A stretch of 57,300 bases of DNA from Muribaculaceae bacterium (GTDB lineage: Bacteria > Bacteroidota > Bacteroidia > Bacteroidales > Muribaculaceae): NCBI GenBank assembly GCA_009775375.1, contig VSPO01000007.1, positions 1-57,300 on the forward strand. Reading direction: 5' to 3'. This document shows positions 25,895 to 34,195 of this stretch, one piece after another. The notes under the pieces are model-generated. The model was not told the origin of the DNA. It was given only the letters and a program-made list of their open reading frames with translations, and made no database searches. The position numbers and the translations under genes are program-made. Numbering within the stretch: position 1 is the stretch's first letter; the number at the start of each line of letters is the position of its first letter.

Positions 25895-27628
25895 TTAGAC
25901 ATACACTATGCCGGCCCCATATTCAGCATAAGAGGCAGGCATAGCTATTTCTCCGGGCAATATGCTATGGCCAAGCTTGGAAACAAGGGAATCCTTAGCT
26001 TCCTTGTTTTCAAGCTTAATATCTATCGGGGATTTCCCGGCATCCAAAGTTTCTATCGCCTTCCTTACGGCAGGATCTGATTGATTCAACATCTCAATAA
26101 AGGCAGGATAGCCAAGCACGTCGCGAGCAATCGTGGCCTTAATCTGTTCGAGCAACAGTTTTTTCGACTGATTGATGTAGTACCATCTTGCAGGGACCCC
26201 GTTTTTGACAGCAAAGCTGACAAAATTATCAAGCAAGGTGTTGTCTCTTGGCAAAACCTTTAGCAGACGTTCGATGCTCTTCACGTCGCCGGTCATATCC
26301 CGATAGCGATCGGCCACGGAATATGCAAATTTCTGGATAAGACCGTTATTGACCACGTTGATATAATAAGAAGTATACCCAGTGGTGTCTTCCGGCACGA
26401 ACAAATCCGGCATTATGCCTCCTCCGCCATAGACGGTGCGGCCATTTGAGGTGGAAAAAATCTTGCTCTTGTCGAGCTTGACGCTGTCCGCATTGTAGAA
26501 TTCGCCGTGGGAGAACCTATCGACGATGTCAAGATCATATTTCCCATCTCTTCCCCTCGAATACTCTTTCTGGATGCAACGCCCCGAAGGAGTGTAATAT
26601 CTGGCCACAGTCAGTCTTATTGCAGAACTATCGGGCAATTCCGTCTGATTCTGCACGAGACCTTTTCCAAAACTTCGCCTGCCAATGACGAGTCCTCTGT
26701 CGTTGTCTTGGATTGCTCCTGCAAAAATCTCTGATGCCGATGCTGAGTATTCATTTGTCAGCACGACAATTTCGGAATTCTTGAAATTACCTCCACCGTC
26801 GCTAATGGCCATTGTCTCGTTTTCAGGCCGGCGTCCCTTGGTATATACTATCATACGTCCGGCCGGCAAGAATTCATTCGCCATATAGATGGCCTGGTCC
26901 ATAAATCCTCCGGTATTGCCTCTAAGGTCGACAATATATTTACCGGCTCCTTGTGCTTTAAGGTCGTTGAGGGCAGTGAAGAACTCGTTGTAGGTGTTCC
27001 TCGCGAATTTTGTCACCCTCAGATACCCTGTGGAGTCGTTGACCATATACGAGCAATCGACAGAATTGACAGGAATATCGTTGCGCACGACATCGAAAAC
27101 CACGGGCTTTTTTGCGTTTGCACGTTTCACAAGCAATTCCACCTTCGAGCCTTTTGGCCCGCGAAGGTTGTCGAAAACATCCTTTGTGGATATTTCCGAT
27201 CCCGTCAAGGGAACTGTGTCGGCCTTAATTATTCTGTCGCCGGTCAGAATCCCGACCTTTTCAGCCGGACCTCCTGCAATCACTTCCACGACTCTGACCG
27301 TGTCGTTGACAATCTGGAACGAAATGCCAACGCCACTGAACGAACCTTCAAGATCATCGTTGACCGCCTGAAGTTCGGTCGACGGGATATAGGCGGAATG
27401 TGGATCGAGGGAAGTGAGAAGATCCGGTAGCGAACTTTCAATCAAAGAGTCGACATCTATTTTATCGACATATTCATGCTCTATGAGACGAAGCACGGTG
27501 CGCAGTTTCTCTTCTTCATTAGAGAGAGTGCGCCTCGTGATGTATTTGCCAATGAATATCCCAGCCACTATGCCAAGCGCAAGCAACGAAGGGAGAGCCA
27601 CAAGCCCCAGATTTATCTTATTCTTCAT
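25895..27628 (-). CDS. S41 family C-terminal processing protease
   Basis: A 577-residue envelope protease of the CtpA/Prc group. An N-terminal membrane segment (about residues 7-27) anchors it; a PDZ domain (about 95-175) precedes the S41 core. The catalytic dyad is Ser297 ('NEYSASASE') and Lys322 ('SFGKGLVQ'), 25 residues apart as in Prc (Ser430/Lys455). Such enzymes trim C-termini of periplasmic proteins and cell-wall hydrolases. It overlaps the dCMP deaminase gene by 11 bp and precedes the 5-FCL gene by 11 bp. The last 200 residues, beyond the catalytic core, are a typical Bacteroidetes extension. Confidence 0.95.
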   Translation of the reverse strand: MKNKINLGLVALPSLLALGIVAGIFIGKYITRRTLSNEEEKLRTVLRLIEHEYVDKIDVDSLIESSLPDLLTSLDPHSAYIPSTELQAVNDDLEGSFSGVGISFQIVNDTVRVVEVIAGGPAEKVGILTGDRIIKADTVPLTGSEISTKDVFDNLRGPKGSKVELLVKRANAKKPVVFDVVRNDIPVNSVDCSYMVNDSTGYLRVTKFARNTYNEFFTALNDLKAQGAGKYIVDLRGNTGGFMDQAIYMANEFLPAGRMIVYTKGRRPENETMAISDGGGNFKNSEIVVLTNEYSASASEIFAGAIQDNDRGLVIGRRSFGKGLVQNQTELPDSSAIRLTVARYYTPSGRCIQKEYSRGRDGKYDLDIVDRFSHGEFYNADSVKLDKSKIFSTSNGRTVYGGGGIMPDLFVPEDTTGYTSYYINVVNNGLIQKFAYSVADRYRDMTGDVKSIERLLKVLPRDNTLLDNFVSFAVKNGVPARWYYINQSKKLLLEQIKATIARDVLGYPAFIEMLNQSDPAVRKAIETLDAGKSPIDIKLENKEAKDSLVSKLGHSILPGEIAMPASYAEYGAGIVYV

Positions 27629-28055
27629 TTGTCAAAGGGATATGGACGGTTTCCACGCCGGCACGGTTGAGAAGCTCAATCCCGTCGGTGATTCTATACA
27701 ATTCCGAGAAAACCACCCTCTTGATTCCGGCCTGGATTATAAGTTTGGAGCATTCGAGACAGGGACTTGCAGTCACATAGAGAGTGCTTCCGTCGCTGGA
27801 GTTGTTGCTTCGCGCCACTTTGGTTATTGCATTGGCCTCAGCATGGAGCACGTATGGCAACGTCGTGTCGTTGTCATCCTCACATATATTAGGGAATCCT
27901 GACGGAGTGCCATTGAAGCCATCTGAGATGACCATATTTCCCTTCACAATCAACGCTCCCACTTTTCGTCTTACGCAATATGAGTTCTCGCTCCATATCC
28001 GCGCCATCCTGAGATAACGCTCGTCGAGCACTCTGCTTTTCTCTTTTTTATCCAT
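27618..28055 (-). CDS. Deoxycytidylate (dCMP) deaminase family protein
   Basis: A 145-residue zinc deaminase. The signature is intact: His71-Ala-Glu73 and 'SPCLEC' with Cys99 and Cys102. It resembles ComEB-type dCMP deaminases, which convert dCMP to dUMP for thymidylate synthesis; a related cytidine-type substrate cannot be excluded. Its stop codon lies 11 bp inside the downstream S41 gene, which implies translational coupling. It starts 43 bp after the trxB stop. Confidence 0.92.
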   Translation of the reverse strand: MDKKEKSRVLDERYLRMARIWSENSYCVRRKVGALIVKGNMVISDGFNGTPSGFPNICEDDNDTTLPYVLHAEANAITKVARSNNSSDGSTLYVTASPCLECSKLIIQAGIKRVVFSELYRITDGIELLNRAGVETVHIPLTNEE

Positions 28056-28097
28056 TTTATTTTGGTTTGGCCGGAATTTGAATTTTGATAAGGGAAA

Positions 28098-29045
28098 TCA
28101 GACCTCGGAATGCTCCATAAGGAATTTCTCTGCATCGAGTGCAGCACGGCAACCGCTTCCGGCTGCCACAACAGCTTGACGATAGCGAGGGTCGGCACAA
28201 TCACCGGCGGCGAATACGCCGGCAACATTGGTGTGGGTGGTGGCACCGTCGACTTTAATATAGCCTTCATTGTCGAGCTCTATCTGCCCCTTGAAGACAT
28301 CCGTGTTGGGTTTGTGGCCTATCGCAAGGAAGAAACCGTCGATAGCGATATCAAACTTCTCCTCCTCGGGAGTGCCGACGTTTTTTACAATATGGGCACC
28401 CTCCACGCCATCCTCGCCGAAAAGACCAAGAGTGTTGCAATGGAACAATATCTCAATGTTTTCTTTATCCTTGACACGCTGCTGCATCACGTCGGAGGCA
28501 CGAAGCACCCCTCTTCTGACGATCAGATACACTTTCTTGGCAAGTGTGGAAAGATATAGAGCTTCCTCGCAAGCAGTATCCCCTCCACCTACTACGGCCA
28601 CTACTTTCTTACGATAGAAGAAACCATCGCATGTGGCACAAGCGCTGACACCAAGTCCTCTATATTTCTCCTCATCAGGCAGTCCAAGATATTTTGCGGA
28701 TGCTCCGGTGGAGATGACGACTGTCTCAGCCGATATTACGTTGCCTTTTTCATCCTCACATTTGAAAGGACGCTTAGAGAAATCAACCTTTTCAATATTA
28801 CCGGTCTTTATTTCCGTGCCGAAATGGATTGCCTGCTGGCGGAATTCCTCCATCATTTCCGTCCCCTGCACCCCGTTGGGATAACCCGGGAAATTCTCAA
28901 CTTCAGTCGTTATTGTCAACTGTCCTCCAGGTTGGTCTCCCTCATAAAGAAGGGGATGAAGATTTGCTCTTGAGGCGTAGATAGCCGCTGTATATCCTGC
29001 AGGTCCGGAGCCGATTATCAGCAAACGGGTCTTGATTTCTGCCAT
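28098..29045 (-). CDS. trxB: Thioredoxin-disulfide reductase
   Basis: A 315-residue flavoprotein. The FAD site is 'GSGPAGYTAA' (residues 12-21), the redox-active disulfide is 'CATC' (Cys136-Cys139), and the NADPH site 'GGGDTACEEA' follows at about residue 152. It passes electrons from NADPH to thioredoxin, encoded at 11776. In the minus-strand run it lies between lolA and the dCMP deaminase gene. The gap of 153 bp before it leaves room for its own promoter, but no consensus element was found. Confidence 0.97.
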   Translation of the reverse strand: MAEIKTRLLIIGSGPAGYTAAIYASRANLHPLLYEGDQPGGQLTITTEVENFPGYPNGVQGTEMMEEFRQQAIHFGTEIKTGNIEKVDFSKRPFKCEDEKGNVISAETVVISTGASAKYLGLPDEEKYRGLGVSACATCDGFFYRKKVVAVVGGGDTACEEALYLSTLAKKVYLIVRRGVLRASDVMQQRVKDKENIEILFHCNTLGLFGEDGVEGAHIVKNVGTPEEEKFDIAIDGFFLAIGHKPNTDVFKGQIELDNEGYIKVDGATTHTNVAGVFAAGDCADPRYRQAVVAAGSGCRAALDAEKFLMEHSEV

Positions 29046-29198
29046 ATTTTATTAAATTTTTAGGGTTTTATATTTGATTACGGAGACACATTTGCATGTG
29101 CCTGCATGTTTTGACGTTCATTCCGGACAAGTCCGACATATATTGTATTAACAATAAAAAGCAGTTGATTATTGAGAAGACATTATATTTTTTATTCA

Positions 29199-29849
29199 TC
29201 ATCTTAGGTCAACAATCTCCACATTCGGATATTTCGAGCGTGGATATGCAAACGCACCTGCCGGCAGAGACACACCCGTCTTGAAAGATGTCACGTTGAC
29301 AACACTCGTCATTCCACCTCCGTCAATCTCAATCTTTTCAGGATGGAACGTCGACTTATTGATGGTGAAAATCAGTTTCTTCAAACCGGAGCGCTTATTT
29401 CTCGGCAACAATTCAACAACATACTTGCCATTCTTCTGAATTTTGGAAAAGGAATAGTTGAAACCGTTGCCACCGCCTTTGACATAAAGCAGGGGATTGG
29501 ATTCAAGCATCTCCTGAGCCGTTGGCTCTATTATGGTAGTTTCCGAGGTGCGCGGATTATATGTGTATAATGCTTTGCCGTCATACCAGGAGCTGACCTG
29601 CGGAAGAAGTACCGAGAATTTGGAGCCGCTGCTTTTAATCGTGCCTTTAGAGGTCTGTCCGTTGGCTGTCAAAGTGAACCCGGCGGCCAAGCCTTTTGAG
29701 GAAGAAATGACAGAGGCGGCTTTCTGCGCGACTTGCCTTGCCGTCAACTGGGCGAAAGCTTCCTGACCGGCTATTGCGAATATCGCGAACAGCAGACCTA
29801 AAATAATTGATCTCTTCGATATGTTTTGCAAAAATCGGGAAACCATCAT
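29199..29849 (-). CDS. lolA: LolA-like outer membrane lipoprotein carrier
   Basis: A 216-residue exported protein of the LolA family, which carries lipoproteins across the periplasm. The signal peptide (about residues 1-33, 'SIILGLLFAIFAIAG') is followed by a half-barrel pattern with 'GTIKSSGSKFSVLLP', 'SSWYDGKALYTYNP' and 'LIFTINKSTFHPEKIEI', all typical of Bacteroidetes LolA. The frame is open to 29924, but the tandem ATGs at 29849/29846 put the signal peptide at the N-terminus and are preferred. It lies directly downstream of ftsK, an order common in this phylum. Actual cargo transfer is inferred from family. Confidence 0.85.
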   Translation of the reverse strand: MMVSRFLQNISKRSIILGLLFAIFAIAGQEAFAQLTARQVAQKAASVISSSKGLAAGFTLTANGQTSKGTIKSSGSKFSVLLPQVSSWYDGKALYTYNPRTSETTIIEPTAQEMLESNPLLYVKGGGNGFNYSFSKIQKNGKYVVELLPRNKRSGLKKLIFTINKSTFHPEKIEIDGGGMTSVVNVTSFKTGVSLPAGAFAYPRSKYPNVEIVDLR

Positions 29850-29939
29850 CTTGTATCTATCTTTAATTTGATTTTCATTTTCTGTACTATCCTTAATCCT
29901 TGCCTTCATTTTCTGATAAACCAAAAGGCATAGAAGGTT

Positions 29940-32666
29940 TTAGGGTTTTAGTATCGATTCAAGGGTCATAGCGTCTACAAGCACGGAACGGGGTTTGCCG
30001 CCATGTGCAGGTCCGACTATTCCGGCAGCCTCAAGCTGATCCATGATTTTACCGGCACGGTTGTAGCCTATGGAATATCTTCTCTGCAGTGAAGATGTCG
30101 AAGCCGTGTTGCTGCTGACGATAAGACGCGCAACTTCATCGAAAAGTGGATCCTTGTCTCCAAAGTTGTTGCCAAGCTCCCCTTCCGAATCATTTCCAGT
30201 CACGATTGGATCAGGCAGACGATAGGCACCCTGTCCATAAGGTTGCCTTTCAATATAATCACATATCGCCTCCACTTCCGGAGTGTCGATAAAAGCACAC
30301 TGCACCCTGACCATCGGGGCATTGTTGCTGATAAGCATGTCTCCACGTCCGATGAGCTGTTGCGCTCCGGTCGTGTCGAGAATAGTTTTGCTGTCGATTC
30401 CCGAACTTACCTTGAAGGCAATACGGGCAGGGAAATTTGCCTTGATGATACCTGTAATCACGTTTGTGGACGGTCTTTGTGTCGCTATAATCACGTGCAT
30501 TCCCACAGCCCTTGCCTTCTGAGCCAGACGGGCAATAGGGATCTCCACTTCTTTCCCAGCCGTCATAATCAAATCACTGAATTCGTCGACCACAACCACT
30601 ATATAAGGCAAGAAACGATGCCCCTCGGCAGGATTGAGAAGACGCTGCCTTATTTTCTCATTATATTCCTCTATGTTCCTTGTGTGGGCGCCTTTCAACA
30701 ATTGATAGCGATCGTCCATCTCGACGCAAAGCGAACTCAACGTAGCCACTACCTTTTCCATATCGGTTATGATTGCATCTTCGGCATCAGGAATCTTGGC
30801 AAGATAGTGTGCCTCAATTTTAGCATAAAGACTGAACTCCACCATCTTCGGGTCGATCATGACAAACTTCAGCTCGTCGGGGGATTTGCGATATAGCAAA
30901 GATGCGATAATCGCATTCAGACCGACAGACTTACCCTGGCCAGTTGCGCCGGCCACAAGCAAGTGGGGCATCTTCGCCAGATCGGCGATGTAGACATCGT
31001 TGGAGATTGTCGATCCCAATGCAATCGGAAGCTTATACTTGGATTCCTGGTATTTGTTGGATTTAATGATTGTGCGCATCGAAACAGTCTGCGGGTCATT
31101 ATTGGCAACCTCAATTCCGACTGTTCCTTTTCCGGGTATGGGAGCGATAATCCTGACTCCCTCGGCTTTAAGGCTTAGGGCTATGTCATCGCCGAGATTC
31201 CTTATTCGATTGATCTTCACCCCCCTGTCAGGGACAATCTCATATAGTGTGACGGTAGGACCCACCGTTGCCTCGATGCTCAGGATTGGAATACCAAAAT
31301 CGAGCAATGTTTTCTTTATCCTCTCCTTGTTTTCAAGTTGCTCTGCAGCATCCACGGCTATGCGCTCAACACCCTCCCGGAGTAATTCAGCAGGAGGGAA
31401 TTTGTATGGATGCATTCCCGGCATAACGCCGTCGCTATTTCCGTTGATTTTTTCAGCCTGCCCGATAGTGTTGACATTGACCACCATATCGTCGTCAAGA
31501 TCCTCTTGGTCTTCTGAATTATCGTTTACAGGATTCAGATTGCCGGTCTCATCAGGATTATTTCCTTGATTGCCAACAATGGCTGAACTATCTTCCAACG
31601 GGTTTTCATTGCTATCATCAGAAGAGAGCACATATTCCGTAGGCTCCTCAATCCGGCTTTGTGGTTGATTCAACGGATTACGTTCCCTATTTATGATATC
31701 CTGCTCCTCAGCTTCGTCAAAGTCAGGCAAGGAGGTGTATAGACCGGTGTTGTCATCCGCAAACGACACGTGAGCCTGATCGGCATCATCCTTTGGAAGG
31801 CTGTCGGATATAGGAGTCTCCGAGGCGTCGGCCTCCTCATATCTTCTCATCTCTTCAATTTCGCGCTCCTTGGCAAGTCGTTCAGCTTCCTTCTCAGCTG
31901 CAATCCTTCGTATTTCCGCCCTTTTTCTTCGGATTCTGATTATCCAGTTGATGAAATCTCGCAGACAAATCACTACAAAAAGGGAAATCATGAACAGACA
32001 CAGAATCACTGCCCCTGTCCATCCAAGGAAATGGATAATAAATTCATTGACGTATCTGCCATGATAGCCGCCCCAGTTCACGGGGGATGACAGTCCTATC
32101 GTGAGCAATCCTATGATAAGCGACACCGTTATAAGAGCCACAAGGGATTTGATTGTGAAATCCACCGACTTAAATTTCGGTCGCGTCAAAAGGAGCTTCA
32201 TCGACATGGCAATCAGCCAGAACACGATGACAAAGGAGCCAAGCCCGAAGCACTCGTTTATGAGGAACTCTGCCAATCGGGCTCCCCCCTCTCCCCCTTT
32301 GTTGGCGATTTCTCCTGAAGATCCAATCCCGGAATTGAGAATCTCTGCCTGGTCGGAGGCACACGTGACAAAATATGAGAGGAAAGAAATGAGTAGGTAT
32401 ACACCGAAAAAACCTAAGAACAATCCGGAGATCCATCTTACGGTCTGACTTCCGGCCCAAGCTTTCACTCTCTCCTTAAAAGGGATTGCGGGAACCTTTT
32501 TCTCAGTCGGTTTGGCCACGGTCTTAGCCTTTTTTTGCCTTGCCTGACGTTGGGCTTTTCTCTTCGGTTCAGGCGCAGGTTCTTCTGGAATCGGAGGCAA
32601 TGTCAATGTCTGGATTGTTTCCTCTGTCTCCGGTATAGTCGGATTAAAAGTATCGTAATTATTCAT
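29940..32666 (-). CDS. ftsK: DNA translocase FtsK/SpoIIIE
   Basis: A 908-residue translocase that moves chromosome ends through the closing septum. A basic N-terminal stretch leads to four membrane segments (about residues 75-235), then an acidic linker (about 270-410), the alpha/beta motor with Walker A 'GATGQGKSVG' near residue 568 and Walker B 'VVVVDEFSDL' near 690, and a C-terminal winged-helix gamma domain ('SIGYNRAGKIMDQL') that reads DNA polarity signals. A TTG three bases before ATG 32666 is ignored. A -7 element is at 32686. It leads the run ftsK-lolA-trxB and the genes beyond. Confidence 0.96.
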   Translation of the reverse strand: MNNYDTFNPTIPETEETIQTLTLPPIPEEPAPEPKRKAQRQARQKKAKTVAKPTEKKVPAIPFKERVKAWAGSQTVRWISGLFLGFFGVYLLISFLSYFVTCASDQAEILNSGIGSSGEIANKGGEGGARLAEFLINECFGLGSFVIVFWLIAMSMKLLLTRPKFKSVDFTIKSLVALITVSLIIGLLTIGLSSPVNWGGYHGRYVNEFIIHFLGWTGAVILCLFMISLFVVICLRDFINWIIRIRRKRAEIRRIAAEKEAERLAKEREIEEMRRYEEADASETPISDSLPKDDADQAHVSFADDNTGLYTSLPDFDEAEEQDIINRERNPLNQPQSRIEEPTEYVLSSDDSNENPLEDSSAIVGNQGNNPDETGNLNPVNDNSEDQEDLDDDMVVNVNTIGQAEKINGNSDGVMPGMHPYKFPPAELLREGVERIAVDAAEQLENKERIKKTLLDFGIPILSIEATVGPTVTLYEIVPDRGVKINRIRNLGDDIALSLKAEGVRIIAPIPGKGTVGIEVANNDPQTVSMRTIIKSNKYQESKYKLPIALGSTISNDVYIADLAKMPHLLVAGATGQGKSVGLNAIIASLLYRKSPDELKFVMIDPKMVEFSLYAKIEAHYLAKIPDAEDAIITDMEKVVATLSSLCVEMDDRYQLLKGAHTRNIEEYNEKIRQRLLNPAEGHRFLPYIVVVVDEFSDLIMTAGKEVEIPIARLAQKARAVGMHVIIATQRPSTNVITGIIKANFPARIAFKVSSGIDSKTILDTTGAQQLIGRGDMLISNNAPMVRVQCAFIDTPEVEAICDYIERQPYGQGAYRLPDPIVTGNDSEGELGNNFGDKDPLFDEVARLIVSSNTASTSSLQRRYSIGYNRAGKIMDQLEAAGIVGPAHGGKPRSVLVDAMTLESILKP

Positions 32667-32685
32667 CAATGCGTTTTTAGGAATG

Positions 32686-32693
32686 CAAAGGTA
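32686..32693 (-). promoter_or_regulatory. -7 promoter element of ftsK
   Basis: The minus strand reads TACCTTTG, followed by GCAT as at the dnaE and nrdD promoters. It lies 20 bp before ATG 32666, so the transcript would be almost leaderless. No TTTG is found at the -33 position. Confidence 0.55.
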
Positions 32694-32782
32694 ACTATTT
32701 ATTGACTTTTTTCCTATCCTTTTCTCTTAATTTAATGTTTACTTTTCGATTTTTTATATTTAGAGCGCTTCCTTATGAACAC

Positions 32783-33742
32783 TCAGAGTTTTCCAATAAG
32801 AGAATCCGGACACTCATCTATCGATGGCTTAATCGCTTCTACGGTTGTGGAGTCATTGGGCATTCCCGGAGCTATCGGTCTTATTGTCGTTGTGTCGGAA
32901 GAAATCATCCTGCCATTGCTCAAATCTTTTGATTGAGGTGACAATTTAGGCCGACCGGGCAATGAACTTATCGACGGAATATCATAGCCCTCTTCCAAAT
33001 TGACGGCCATGTCGCGTCGCCCTGGCGTAATTATCACAGGCATCCCCGAATCCACAAGCGTCACAAGCTCCATCACATTATCATTGAGTATCCTGATACA
33101 TCCATGGCTTCTCCGCCCTCCTATGCTCCACGGAGCGCATGTCCCATGGATGCCTATCTGAGTAGTGCCGGGAATATTAAGTCGGATAAATCGTGGTCCG
33201 AACTCCCCTTTTTTCGTGCTTACTACTCCATTATCATCCACGTATCGCCAGTCCGTGCTATTATGCACCTTCTTTACCGAAAAGAAACCCTCCGGAGTTC
33301 GCGAATCGCTTTTCTTATGCTTAGTGCCATAATTCTTGCCACATGCCATGCCATACGACCTCTCCTCCACTCCATACTTATTAAAATAGACCACCTTCAT
33401 CCTATCCTTGTCAACAATAATAAAACCTCTATGGTGGCTATTGAGCAGCCTGACGGCATAATCGAACTCATCCTTCGTCATTTGAGGAAGGATTCCTCTT
33501 GAAAACAATTCTTCGGAATCTGATCGATGCATATAATCGATGGCATCATCAGCCGTGCGAAACAGCATATATGTGCCGTCTGACGGACACGAAAGCAAAA
33601 TATCCGGAAGATTGCTTCCCGGTTCGTCTGATGATAATGAATCCTGCGCTACTGATTCGTCAATGCCTACACATGATAGAGGCAGCAAGCTCATAATCAG
33701 TATCGCTGAAAACGGATATATATGTCTGTATGAAATTTTCAT
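32783..33742 (-). CDS. L,D-transpeptidase (YkuD domain) lipoprotein
   Basis: A 319-residue envelope protein with lipobox PLSC (Cys24). The YkuD domain spans about residues 105-245, with His199 in 'IGIHGT' and the catalytic cluster 'SHGCIR' (Ser212, His213, Gly214, Cys215). These enzymes form or exchange peptidoglycan cross-links, or cleave them in some relatives. The 70 residues after the domain are low-complexity and acidic/Ser-Pro rich. It is a single gene 113 bp downstream of the ftsK start region on the same strand, with no clear operon partner. Whether it makes or breaks cross-links cannot be told. Confidence 0.92.
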   Translation of the reverse strand: MKISYRHIYPFSAILIMSLLPLSCVGIDESVAQDSLSSDEPGSNLPDILLSCPSDGTYMLFRTADDAIDYMHRSDSEELFSRGILPQMTKDEFDYAVRLLNSHHRGFIIVDKDRMKVVYFNKYGVEERSYGMACGKNYGTKHKKSDSRTPEGFFSVKKVHNSTDWRYVDDNGVVSTKKGEFGPRFIRLNIPGTTQIGIHGTCAPWSIGGRRSHGCIRILNDNVMELVTLVDSGMPVIITPGRRDMAVNLEEGYDIPSISSLPGRPKLSPQSKDLSNGRMISSDTTTIRPIAPGMPNDSTTVEAIKPSIDECPDSLIGKL

Positions 33743-33968
33743 AGCTTATATTCATTTTTTAAGAGCTCCCGGGGAGGGTATACTTTCACTGGGATAGACC
33801 GGTGTCCGATTTCTCTTATAACGCAAAAAGAGGTATAATAGCTTATCTTTGATGGCGCAATTATTGAAGAAGCATCATGACGACTTGCATGTCGCTTGAC
33901 AGTCACCGGATTGGAGGGAAAAGTGGCTTTCGGCATAAATACCCAAGACAAAAAAAAGAGGGTTTTGG

Positions 33969-33999
33969 TTGGCGGAATGAGAAAAAAGCATTAATTTCG
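33969..33999 (+). promoter_or_regulatory. Promoter of the small membrane gene-dxs-trkAH operon
   Basis: TTG (33969-33971) and TAATTTCG (33992-33999, one base from TAnnTTTG) are separated by 20 nt. Transcription would start near 34006, at or just before the ATG at 34008, implying a leaderless or nearly leaderless first gene. Confidence 0.5.
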
Positions 34000-34007
34000 C
34001 GTAAATC

Positions 34008-34190
34008 ATGAATGCTGTAAAAATTATAGGATTTTCAGTGCTTGCGTTGGTGTGGCTATGGCTTTGCCGAACGCTGATTGCATATGGCGGAGGCTTCAAC
34101 ATGAAGAACATCTTCTTGATTGTAGCATCCGGAATCATTATTTTCGTGCCGCTATGGAAAAAATATATCCGGCGCGACAACAATCGTTAA
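34008..34190 (+). CDS. Small two-helix membrane protein upstream of dxs
   Basis: A 60-residue hydrophobic protein with two likely membrane segments ('IIGFSVLALVWLWLCRTLIA', about residues 6-25, and 'IFLIVASGIIIFVPLW', about 34-49) and a basic end 'KKYIRRDNNR', which suggests the C-terminus is cytoplasmic. Its stop lies five bases before the dxs ATG at 34196, so the two are probably translated from one mRNA. No family is recognised. The tight coupling, positive-inside charge pattern and good promoter position support it as a real gene; function unknown. Confidence 0.6.
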   Translation: MNAVKIIGFSVLALVWLWLCRTLIAYGGGFNMKNIFLIVASGIIIFVPLWKKYIRRDNNR

Positions 34191-34195
34191 ATGAA

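Noticed and set aside
33743..34007. Possible extra gene between the YkuD gene and the dxs operon
   Set aside because: Short frames on both strands lack any recognisable feature; only the promoter at 33969 is supported.
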